DNA from: a virus
Virus record (IMG/VR): IMGVR_UViG_3300025769_000488
Span: 1-32,054 of that record
Direction: 5' to 3' (one strand)
Length of the DNA: 32,054 bases
Shown here: one piece after another, positions 6,342 to 12,428 of the stretch
How positions within the stretch are numbered: position 1 is the first letter of the stretch
Layout of the letters: every line of letters begins with the position of its first letter
Position numbers and translations under genes: made by a program
The notes under the pieces: model-generated
Database searches by the model: none
What the model was told of the DNA's origin: nothing
The model's input: only the letters and a program-made list of their open reading frames with translations

Positions 6342-6471
6342 ATACTGTACAGCAAACGCTGTGATCTACCAATGGGATAAATGGTTGTGTTTCAAACATT
6401 GGAAGATCGAGAGAGATATTCAAGAGAAAAAAGAAAAAGAATATAAAGAAAAGTTTGCTGTACAGAAATAA
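6268..6471 (+). CDS. Small Cys-rich protein with TTG start
   Basis: The frame has no ATG. TTG 6268 has AAGGAAG nine bases upstream and is the best start; TTG at 6310 or 6322 would give a shorter protein. The core is KICQYCTANAVIYQWDKWLC followed by FKHW, a CxxC plus Cys/His pattern suggesting a small zinc site, then a long charged helix to the end. The N-terminal part is read from the repeat array in a second frame and may not be under protein-level selection. Confidence 0.5.
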   Translation: MSTNCHTSVRTDINLSQKLSAKICQYCTANAVIYQWDKWLCFKHWKIERDIQEKKEKEYKEKFAVQK

Positions 6472-6477
6472 ATTATC

Positions 6478-6507
6478 TTGACAGCATTATTGATCTTGCT
6501 GTATAAC
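6478..6507 (+). promoter_or_regulatory. Sigma70-type promoter before the DUF932 gene
   Basis: TTGACA (6478-6483), 18-base spacer, TATAAC (6502-6507): a perfect -35 and a five-of-six -10. Transcription would start about 6514, giving a ~35-base leader with AGGAAGGAA before ATG 6549. The DUF932 gene can therefore be expressed independently of the genes upstream. Confidence 0.65.
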
Positions 6508-6548
6508 ATTATTTGTTATTAACCAAATTATTTTAGGAAGGAAATAAT

Positions 6549-7592
6549 ATGACAAATACAAATGATGTAATGGGAGTTGTAAAACCTACGACTCATATTC
6601 ATAACAATATAGACGATCTATCTTTTTTTGATTTCAAGGTTGAGAAGAGACCGTTGTTTTTTGAGAATGATACTAACGGTCAAGTGATCTCTTATGACGG
6701 TCAATCTGTTATGACTAAAATTGACGGTAAACACGCTGTAGTCAGAGCAGATACCAATCAATGCTTAGGAGTACACGGCAGAACTTATAAGATTGTACCA
6801 CATATTGATGTCTATAAGAGACACGCAGAGTCTATTAAGAACAGCAGTGCTTACGATCCACAGCAAATTGAGATTATAGATCAGCTTTGGGATAAAGGTG
6901 CAAAGGCACGTAGGACTATACACTTTCTTAATCACACTAAGAGAGTATCAGAGAGTGATGTAGTAACTATGCGATCTGACACTTTTAACAGTTTAGACGG
7001 ATCATTTGCATTTCAAGTATTCAGTGGAATGTATAGAGCATTATGTTTAAACACTTTGGTATTTGGTGGTGAGAAGTTTTATCATAGTAAACAAAAACAC
7101 ACGTCCAACATTAACTATGCTAGTGCTGTTTCTAAGATTGCTAACTCAGTAGACTTATACAATAGGGACTATGACAAGTTATGCAATTGGAGAGATACCA
7201 AAGTAACTGACGAGCAGGTGGCAATGCTGTTTGCAAATACCATTGCTAAGAGAAAGTCAGAGTCAGCTACCGTTATTAAAGAGGCACTGAAGGAAGAGGG
7301 AGTAGAACTAAAACAATTGATCAATGTTAAACTCAATGACTTCCTAATGCACCAATATGGTAAAGAAAAAGAGTCACTTGGTGGGACGCTGTATGCAGTA
7401 TACAATGCATTAACTCATTGGAGTACACACACAGACAGCAGTTGGGAGAGAACCAATTCTAAAGGCGAAACTGTCACAGCGTATACTTCTAGGAATGGTA
7501 GCAATGTAGGATCAGTACAAATTGAGAGAGAGAACAAGGTGCGATCTTGCTTGGATTCTGATCATTGGAATGAACTACAGATGGTTGCTTAA
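6549..7592 (+). CDS. DUF932 domain protein (phage/plasmid type)
   Basis: 347 residues, matching the usual length of the DUF932 / phage-plasmid-like protein family. Family-like features are a GVHGRTYKIVPH motif near 84-95, RRTIHFLNHT, and the central FQVFSGMYRALCLNTLVFGG. The C-terminal third is helical with Trp and Ser-rich loops. Biochemical function of the family is not established; it is common in plasmids and phages next to replication or anti-defence genes. It is the largest early plus-strand gene, has its own promoter and AGGAAGG ribosome site, and is coupled by TAATG to the next gene. Confidence 0.85.
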   Translation: MTNTNDVMGVVKPTTHIHNNIDDLSFFDFKVEKRPLFFENDTNGQVISYDGQSVMTKIDGKHAVVRADTNQCLGVHGRTYKIVPHIDVYKRHAESIKNSSAYDPQQIEIIDQLWDKGAKARRTIHFLNHTKRVSESDVVTMRSDTFNSLDGSFAFQVFSGMYRALCLNTLVFGGEKFYHSKQKHTSNINYASAVSKIANSVDLYNRDYDKLCNWRDTKVTDEQVAMLFANTIAKRKSESATVIKEALKEEGVELKQLINVKLNDFLMHQYGKEKESLGGTLYAVYNALTHWSTHTDSSWERTNSKGETVTAYTSRNGSNVGSVQIERENKVRSCLDSDHWNELQMVA

Positions 7593-7753
7593 TGCCTAAT
7601 AAAGTTATATTAAAAGCTCACAATGACATTCAAAATATATACAAGAGTGTCATTGTGCTTATTGAAGACGACAGTGAGAGAAATATAATCCATTGTCTAT
7701 TTCAAGACTTGTCGGATAAACTGTTGGATAATATAGAAAGGGAGGAGAAATAA
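7592..7753 (+). CDS. Hypothetical protein, 53 residues
   Basis: Translated directly: MPNKVILKAHNDIQNIYKSV start, LDNIEREEK end. It starts with TAATG at the DUF932 stop and ends immediately before ATG 7754 (TAAATG), with GGGAGGAG for that gene inside its end. Helical, acidic, no family. Confidence 0.55.
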   Translation: MPNKVILKAHNDIQNIYKSVIVLIEDDSERNIIHCLFQDLSDKLLDNIEREEK

Positions 7754-7939
7754 ATGGCAAGGAATAGTTTAGATATTGCTATGCTAATTACAGATGCTGT
7801 TCTTAATGAATTTGAAAAGAATGGCATTTGTAAGATACCATTGGACGAGTCAAAAGATTCGAAACCGTATTCGTGGGATTTACAAGATGTAATTCAAGAC
7901 GAATTAGATAAATTGTCAGATAAAAAATTGTCAAACTAA
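7754..7939 (+). CDS. Hypothetical protein, 61 residues
   Basis: Starts MARNSLDIAMLITDAVLNEF, acidic, helical ends around a short loop (PLDESKDSKPYSWDLQDV). The C-terminal KLSDKKLSN is encoded by two TTGTCA copies 15 bases apart (7913 and 7928). AAAGGGAGGAG precedes the start. Function unknown. Confidence 0.6.
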   Translation: MARNSLDIAMLITDAVLNEFEKNGICKIPLDESKDSKPYSWDLQDVIQDELDKLSDKKLSN

Positions 7940-7940
7940 A

Positions 7941-8213
7941 ATGCTGTTTGCAATATTCTTTCACTTCTGGAGCATCTTCGCCACGCTGTTAATAGTTGGA
8001 GGAGATGCTCGGACTCTGGTTGCTGTACTTGGAATGCTTCTAATATCTTTTTTATTTATGGTATTGATTTCTATTCATATTTATAATAGTGTATACAGCA
8101 ATAGTAATTTTAATAATTTTAATGGAAGGAATAAAAATGACTATGTATTTAAAAGATCAAATAAGAGAATTAAGCCGATTAATTCTAAAAGCTCAAGAAA
8201 TAAAAGGCTATAA
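7941..8213 (+). CDS. Small membrane protein, possibly shorter than annotated
   Basis: Residues 1-50 hold two hydrophobic spans (about 2-20 and 26-48). The remaining 40 residues (Asn/Lys/Ser-rich, FNNFNGRNKNDYVFKRSNKR) lie largely opposite the coding frame of the next gene and look like out-of-frame sequence. Either the two genes truly overlap by 77 bases or an ancestral stop near 8100 was lost. Ribosome site weak, inside the preceding gene. Function unknown. Confidence 0.45.
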   Translation: MLFAIFFHFWSIFATLLIVGGDARTLVAVLGMLLISFLFMVLISIHIYNSVYSNSNFNNFNGRNKNDYVFKRSNKRIKPINSKSSRNKRL

Positions 8214-8442
8214 CATAAGTAATTCAATTCACACTACAGCACAGATGCACGAACACGATTATTTAGATAATCATCTGTTGCTGTTGGTAGATGACTTGAA
8301 AAAGTTAAGAGATAATTTACTAAAAGAACAAGCGTTGATGCAATCAAACTTATGGCAAACTCAATGCTATTTACACGATGCATTAAAACAAAATAATAAA
8401 CTGATGAAATTAGATAAAGAGGGGAAGGTGAAAAGTGCCTAA
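8137..8442 (+). CDS. Hypothetical helical protein, 101 residues
   Basis: The frame is open from 8089, but GGAAGGA at 8124-8130 points to ATG 8137. The protein (MTMYLKDQIRELSRLILKAQ start) is almost wholly helical, with a coiled-coil-like LLLLVDDLKKLRDNLLKEQ. It overlaps the next gene by eight bases. No family recognised. Confidence 0.65.
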   Translation: MTMYLKDQIRELSRLILKAQEIKGYNISNSIHTTAQMHEHDYLDNHLLLLVDDLKKLRDNLLKEQALMQSNLWQTQCYLHDALKQNNKLMKLDKEGKVKSA

Positions 8443-8782
8443 ATTTATAAGTAAAAAACATTTAGAAATATGTAACAACTTGAGTTATGACTTGGGTTAT
8501 AATCAGACTATTGAACCAAAACTATTTAAGTATTTACCAAATACTTTCTTCGAGATAGTTTTTGCAATGCCACACGGTGGGGACGATCACGTAAGGACTA
8601 GAATATCTTTCCCAATTACTAAGGAATTAAGAAAGAAGTTTCCTAAACAAAAAGGCTACCATTTTGAATTAAATATGGATCTAACTTGGGAGGATTATGA
8701 GAGCTTAAACGAATGGGACAGCTTTACGCAGATATTATTAACTCACGAACTAGAACAAGAGGAGAGGAGGTTGAACCAATGA
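8435..8782 (+). CDS. Hypothetical protein, 115 residues, GTG start
   Basis: GTG 8435 follows GGGGAAGG by six bases. The sequence has alternating strands and loops (FFEIVFAMPHGGDDHVRTRI), then KKFPKQKGYHFELNMDLTWE and an acidic helix. No conserved catalytic motif is evident. It ends with an ATGA overlap to the next gene. Confidence 0.65.
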   Translation: MPKFISKKHLEICNNLSYDLGYNQTIEPKLFKYLPNTFFEIVFAMPHGGDDHVRTRISFPITKELRKKFPKQKGYHFELNMDLTWEDYESLNEWDSFTQILLTHELEQEERRLNQ

Positions 8783-9072
8783 GTAGAGCGTATCCAATTT
8801 GGAATGATGTACAAGCTTGTATTTATAACAGTAGTAAATCATACGGAGTTAAGAAGGACGGCATTGTAAATGTAAAGGTTGGCACGAGTAAAACCTATTC
8901 TTATGACTTTGTACAGCATAGAACGAGTATACGAGAAATAGATAAACATACGTTAGAATATAGATTTTTCGTGAATGGTAAATTGATTAAGAGATCGCAG
9001 TTTAATAAGAAAACAAAAATATATTCTGACAATTTGCCTATTAATAACCATCAACAGTTAATGGGGGAATAG
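8779..9072 (+). CDS. Hypothetical protein, 97 residues
   Basis: The frame is open from 8713, but GAGAGGAGG just before ATG 8779 and the ATGA overlap favour 8779. Beta-rich and basic (KKDGIVNVKVGTSKTYSYDF, then KHTLEYRFFVNGKLIKRS), so it could be a small nucleic-acid-binding protein. No family recognised. Confidence 0.65.
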   Translation: MSRAYPIWNDVQACIYNSSKSYGVKKDGIVNVKVGTSKTYSYDFVQHRTSIREIDKHTLEYRFFVNGKLIKRSQFNKKTKIYSDNLPINNHQQLMGE

Positions 9073-9159
9073 ATGGAAGGATTCATAAGTTTAGTATATA
9101 AATTGTGTATGTCTTTGCTAATAATTGCTGTTATTCTTATAGTATTATTAGTAATATAA
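9073..9159 (+). CDS. 28-residue transmembrane microprotein
   Basis: Translated directly: starts one codon boundary after the previous stop (TAGATG), begins MEGFISLVYKL and continues into one hydrophobic span (MSLLIIAVILIVLLVI) to a TAA at 9157-9159. A GGGGGA lies upstream. It is the last gene before the terminator. Short single-span peptides like this occur as lysis or toxin-like proteins, but no role can be assigned. Confidence 0.45.
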   Translation: MEGFISLVYKLCMSLLIIAVILIVLLVI

Positions 9160-9163
9160 TTAG

Positions 9164-9206
9164 AAAATACCGTTGCTGTATGTAGGTTATACTCAACGGT
9201 ATTTTT
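9164..9206 (+). terminator. Rho-independent terminator ending the early transcript
   Basis: Perfect 12-base stem AAAATACCGTTG (9164-9175) with its complement CAACGGTATTTT (9194-9205), 18-base loop, then T. A-rich on one side and T-rich on the other, so it may work in both directions and insulate the early genes from the late region. Confidence 0.85.
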
Positions 9207-9421
9207 ACATCTGGCTCAAGTACCTACTTAATTCGTAAACTACTGATAATATTGAAATACACTTGGGTTGAATGACACGCCCACCAGCTGGTAAACATTA
9301 GATTTTAATTAGATTAAACCAGAAATTTGTCATATATACTTTATACACATACGCATATATATAGAAACTTACAAAAGAGTTTGTTTTATGTTGGTGCTTG
9401 GTTGTAGTTTGTAAGTTATTT

Positions 9422-9451
9422 TTGACATATTTAATAAGAAAATAATATAAA
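9422..9451 (+). promoter_or_regulatory. Sigma70-type promoter candidate
   Basis: TTGACA (9422-9427), 18-base spacer, TATAAA (9446-9451). The surroundings are very AT-rich. It would give a leader of about 340 bases to the small terminase gene, reading through the inverted repeat at 9461-9494. Confidence 0.45.
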
Positions 9452-9664
9452 AATACTCAATATGGGTATGCTTGGGACACGGGGGGTACCCATACATGTA
9501 TATGCAATGGAAATAATAAATTTCTAAAAATGGAGGATTAAACCAGACTGGTTGCTGTACCTAAGTAAGACCCCGTTGCTGTCTATAAGTATACCTATAT
9601 ATATGCTCCCCCAAAGGCTTACCTTTTATTATACACCCCTATGAGCAACCTGTCAAGAAAAAAC

Positions 9665-9692
9665 TTGACAAAGTGTGTATATACAGTATAAT
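9665..9692 (+). promoter_or_regulatory. Consensus sigma70 promoter for the late (packaging/structural) genes
   Basis: Perfect TTGACA (9665-9670) and perfect TATAAT (9687-9692) with a 16-base spacer. It lies about 50 bases upstream of the leader peptide and 105 upstream of terS. It suggests that host RNA polymerase, not a phage polymerase, drives the late genes. A second TATAAT at 9695-9700 is too far from the -35. Confidence 0.75.
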
Positions 9693-9743
9693 TATATAAT
9701 AAGGCATAAACTTCGTTCAGGTCTCGCCAATTACAACACAGGG

Positions 9744-9803
9744 ATGAACAGGGGACAGCAACCGTTTATGCTGGTTTCCAACTTAACACAGCAACAGAAA
9801 TGA
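9744..9803 (+). CDS. Possible 19-codon leader peptide coupled to terS
   Basis: An open frame begins MNRGQQPFMLVSN at ATG 9744 and ends in TGA at 9801-9803, overlapping the terS ATG at 9800 as ATGA. terS has no clear ribosome site of its own, so coupling through this leader would explain its translation. The leader's own ribosome site is weak (CAGGG right before ATG). Confidence 0.3.
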   Translation: MNRGQQPFMLVSNLTQQQK

Positions 9804-10210
9804 ATCAAGGATTACTAAAAGAAAAATCCAGAGAGCTCACCGAAAAACAGCAATCGTTCTTGACAGAACTATTTAAGTGCGGTGGTAATATTACAAAGGC
9901 ACTAGAGCTGGCTGGTTACAAGCCATCTTCTAGACAGCACGTATTACAGTCTCTCAAGGATGAGATTATAGAACAGGCAAAGGTAGAACTTGCAGCACAC
10001 TCGGTTACAGCAATCAATCGTGTAGTTGAGGGTATGAATGATGTAGGTGAACACCCTAGAGCAGAGTTGCGACTTAAGGCTGCACAGACACTTCTCGACA
10101 GGGTCGGTCTGGGCAAACAAGAGAAGATTGATGTAGAAGGTAAGTTACTTCACGGTGTGGTATTGATGCCAGCTAAGAAAGAGATGCCTACTGTAAGTGT
10201 AGAAGATTAA
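9800..10210 (+). CDS. terS: Terminase small subunit
   Basis: 136 residues. Residues ~14-52 (LTEKQQSFLTELFKCGGNIT, then KALELAGYKPSSR) form the helix-turn-helix typical of small terminases, followed by a long helical oligomerisation region (EQAKVELAAHSVTAINRVVE) and a flexible C-terminus. It binds phage DNA at the packaging start and delivers it to TerL. First gene after the consensus promoter; the next gene starts at its stop codon (TAATG). Confidence 0.85.
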   Translation: MNQGLLKEKSRELTEKQQSFLTELFKCGGNITKALELAGYKPSSRQHVLQSLKDEIIEQAKVELAAHSVTAINRVVEGMNDVGEHPRAELRLKAAQTLLDRVGLGKQEKIDVEGKLLHGVVLMPAKKEMPTVSVED

Positions 10211-10905
10211 TGGCTGAGAAAAATAAAAAACAATTTAAACAACAATTGTTGGGAGATATTGAATATGCAGCAGAAGTTCTACGTAAAATTAAAAAACAAA
10301 TACCTGAAGAAAATATTGATTTAGGTGTTAGAGTAGGTTTAGATGCATACGCTTTTGATCAAGGTAAATTGTCTAAAGAAGACTTTAAAGAAAAATTATT
10401 AAAGATAAAAAATGACCCTAGAAGAATGGGTATAAAAATGGGAAATAATTTATTTAAAGAGACTAGAGGAGCCTACGACTCTACTGATTCTATTACTTTG
10501 TATAAAGGTTCTGAGGCATATGAGAGAGAACTTACACCAGACCCTGAAGGAGGCCGTAGTTATAAAAGCACTCCTAGAAGTGAAGAAGCAGGTAGGTTTA
10601 TGATTGCTGTTCACGAAATAAAACATAGAGGTAATGCTTTATTAAATAGTTTGGGATTAATAGACTATAATGTTGATAGGCATTCTGATACAGATTATGA
10701 TGATAGCAAATTAAGAGATAAATTAAATATTAGACACACTCAGCCAAAGTATGAAAAACAAGGCGATGAAAAAAGGTCTAAAACAAGAAAAAAGAAAATA
10801 AAAAAGATTTATAAAAAAAGTAAAGCATTACAGGATAGGTACCCCGGTGCTTACAATAGAGGCGGTAAAGTATACGCCAACCAACCAAGGAAGGTAAGAG
10901 TATAA
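10210..10905 (+). CDS. Putative zinc metallopeptidase-like protein (HEXXH)
   Basis: 231 residues, with base use richer in A and T than its neighbours. A helix holds the HExxH signature, AVHEIKHRG at residues 133-141 (H135, E136, H139), as in zinc peptidases; candidate third ligands follow at H158 or D157-D160. The last ~45 residues are strongly basic and end in YNRGGKVYANQPRKVRV, a tail similar to that of the next protein. The gene sits between the terminase subunits, so a role in head assembly, such as cleaving a virion protein, or in entry is possible. Enzyme activity is unproven. Confidence 0.5.
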   Translation: MAEKNKKQFKQQLLGDIEYAAEVLRKIKKQIPEENIDLGVRVGLDAYAFDQGKLSKEDFKEKLLKIKNDPRRMGIKMGNNLFKETRGAYDSTDSITLYKGSEAYERELTPDPEGGRSYKSTPRSEEAGRFMIAVHEIKHRGNALLNSLGLIDYNVDRHSDTDYDDSKLRDKLNIRHTQPKYEKQGDEKRSKTRKKKIKKIYKKSKALQDRYPGAYNRGGKVYANQPRKVRV

Positions 10906-10906
10906 A

Positions 10907-11182
10907 ATGGACGAACAAGAAAAAGCATTTGAAGAATTTTATAAAAGAGAAGCACAAGAAGACATGGCAGATATTGAGCACGACATGGAGCGTACTAACA
11001 ACCCTAGAGTGCAAAAAGAAGAAGAAGAGAGATTAAAAGAAATACTTAGAAGAAAAGGCGTGCCTGTACCGGGTGAACAAGAGGTAAAGAAGAAAAAAAA
11101 GAAAAAGACTTTAGTTTCTAAATATAATTATAAAAAAGGTAAAGCATACGCACAAAGTCCTAGATCAGTAAAAACAGCATGA
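10907..11182 (+). CDS. Hypothetical charged protein sharing a C-terminal tail with its neighbour
   Basis: 91 residues: acidic helical N-terminal 60 residues (EEFYKREAQEDMADIEHDME), then eight consecutive Lys-rich positions, then YNYKKGKAYAQSPRSVKTA. The tail aligns with YNRGGKVYANQPRKVRV of the preceding gene. AAGGAAGG lies upstream of ATG 10907. Unknown function; the tail may be a shared targeting or binding peptide. Confidence 0.65.
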   Translation: MDEQEKAFEEFYKREAQEDMADIEHDMERTNNPRVQKEEEERLKEILRRKGVPVPGEQEVKKKKKKKTLVSKYNYKKGKAYAQSPRSVKTA

Positions 11183-11325
11183 GCATAGCTTGTTTGGTAT
11201 TGGATTTCGTAACGAAAGAGTATTACACGATTAGTGAACTAGAGAAGATACAGAAAGATAGAAAAAAACAGCAACCGTTTAACTCGAAAGAGTCGGAAGT
11301 AGGGAAGACCGAAGAAACGCACTAA
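11179..11325 (+). CDS. Hypothetical protein, 48 residues
   Basis: Read directly: ATGA overlap with the previous stop, start MSIACLVLDFVTKEYYTISE, end KTEETH. Charged C-terminal half. It includes the 14-base sequence ACAGCAACCGTTTA (11268), also found in the leader at 9755. Both copies are read in the same phase, giving QQPF. Function unknown. Confidence 0.45.
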   Translation: MSIACLVLDFVTKEYYTISELEKIQKDRKKQQPFNSKESEVGKTEETH

Positions 11326-11345
11326 CTTTAATTAGGAGGTGTGTT

Positions 11346-11429
11346 ATGAGTAAGCAATTTTTATATTGTTTATTACAAGAGAAAAAAAGGATTGAAGAAA
11401 GTAAAATCTTAAAAGCATTATGCAAATAA
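11346..11429 (+). CDS. 27-residue microprotein with strong ribosome site
   Basis: ATG 11346 follows AGGAGGTG, one of the best ribosome sites in the window. The peptide starts MSKQFLYCLLQEKKRIEESK and ends KALCK, a basic amphipathic helix. Good initiation signal but very short, so it could also act as a leader for the gene at 11464. Confidence 0.45.
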   Translation: MSKQFLYCLLQEKKRIEESKILKALCK

Positions 11430-11463
11430 GAAACTTTAGAAAACAGAGGAAGGGTATGAAAGT

Positions 11464-12204
11464 ATGGTTGATCCAGTTACGGCACTGGCTACAGCAACTG
11501 CAGCTTTTAACGTCATTAAGAAAGGCTTTGAGGTGGGTCGTGACGTGGAAAGCATGTATGGAGATATGGGTAGATGGATGGGTGCTTGCTCCGATATCAA
11601 CCAAGCTCAAAAGATGTCGCAGAAGCCTCCGCTATTTAAAAAGATATTTGCGGGTGCGTCTATTGAAGAGGAGGCGTTAAATGCTTTCGCAGCTAAGAAA
11701 AAAGCTCAAGCGATGGAGAATGAACTTAGGACGTTCATTAACCTTGCACATGGGCCGAATGCATGGAATGAACTTTTGCAAATGCAAGGAAAAATTAGAA
11801 AACAAAGACAAGAAATGATTTATAAACAGCAAGAGAGACAGAGAAAGATGATAGAGATATCTTCTATAGCAGTGGTAGCATTACTAGCAGCAGCCATGAT
11901 GATATGGATTGCCACAGCAGTAGCTAGTAAAGTAAATGCACACGAACTCTGTGGTGAGTTTAAAACGGGCTACGCTATCTGTATAAACGAAGGATACGAT
12001 CAGGCACACGCTAGTATGTTTGGTAAGAGGTTTCCTAAACACGAGAGATATATAAGTTGCAAGCTGTCGGAGTATAGACCATACAACAGCAACGATATGG
12101 AAGGTATGCAATGTAGATACAGATTTCCTAATCAGGATAGTTTTACTATTGTTACCTACGAGGGTATGTGCCCAGAACAATTAACATGTACGGTGAGTAA
12201 TTGA
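11464..12204 (+). CDS. Membrane-anchored protein with Cys-rich outer domain
   Basis: 246 residues. The N-terminal 130 residues are helical (coiled-coil-like KIRKQRQEMIYKQQERQRKM before the span), one transmembrane segment follows at about 133-156 (IAVVALLAAAMMIWIATAV), then ~85 residues with six Cys (163, 173, 199, 217, 236, 242), enough for three disulfides in the periplasm. Basic residues before the span put the N-terminus in the cytoplasm. Proteins of this layout are seen near terminases of marine phages, with unknown role. GGAAGGG upstream; it overlaps the next gene by a TTGA junction. Confidence 0.65.
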   Translation: MVDPVTALATATAAFNVIKKGFEVGRDVESMYGDMGRWMGACSDINQAQKMSQKPPLFKKIFAGASIEEEALNAFAAKKKAQAMENELRTFINLAHGPNAWNELLQMQGKIRKQRQEMIYKQQERQRKMIEISSIAVVALLAAAMMIWIATAVASKVNAHELCGEFKTGYAICINEGYDQAHASMFGKRFPKHERYISCKLSEYRPYNSNDMEGMQCRYRFPNQDSFTIVTYEGMCPEQLTCTVSN

Positions 12205-12428
12205 GAAGAACAACATCAACCATCCCATTTGGATATGAACTATCCGAGGATGGAAAAGAATATATTCCTATAGAGAAAGAATTGGAATTGTTAGAAAAGG
12301 CGTTTACATTCGCAAACAGCTGTGGGCCTGCAAAAGCTGCGAGATGGCTAAGTGTAGCATCGGGTAGGAAGATATCAAATCCCGGTCTGACAAAGCGAAT
12401 GAAAATAGGTGTACACTTAGATAGATGA
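12201..12428 (+). CDS. Small protein resembling the serine-recombinase 'Recombinase' DNA-binding segment
   Basis: 75 residues from TTG 12201, overlapping the previous stop. The pattern TIPFGYELSEDGKEYIPI, then a helix, then AARWLSVASGRKISNPGL, follows the PFGY...G...iA.WLN..G motif of large serine recombinases' middle domain. Here it stands alone, with no catalytic domain. A DNA-binding helper for the adjacent terminase is possible. It ends in an ATGA overlap with terL. Confidence 0.55.
   Translation: MRRTTSTIPFGYELSEDGKEYIPIEKELELLEKAFTFANSCGPAKAARWLSVASGRKISNPGLTKRMKIGVHLDR

Larger units (their letters stand above)
9207..9743. other. Non-coding control region between early and late genes
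   Basis: No gene is seen here. It holds two sigma70-type promoters (listed), a perfect palindrome ACCAGCTGGT (9283-9292), an odd palindrome AACCAGACTGGTT (9541-9553), and a 12-base direct repeat GATTAAACCAGA at 9312 and 9536. An inverted repeat TATGGGTA / TACCCATA (9461-9468 and 9487-9494) encloses a run of six G. The related CCGTTGCTGT occurs at 9170 and 9573. The lack of genes, the repeats and the position next to the small terminase fit a regulatory, packaging or recombination site; which one cannot be told from sequence. Confidence 0.6.

Noticed and set aside
9700-9760. Possible tRNA from the GTTCAGGTCTCGCC stretch
   Set aside because: No acceptor stem, anticodon arm or CCA context can be folded around it.
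12201-12428. Calling this gene a site-specific serine recombinase
   Set aside because: Only the middle DNA-binding-like segment is present; the catalytic Ser domain is absent, so it is listed as a DNA-binding-like protein.
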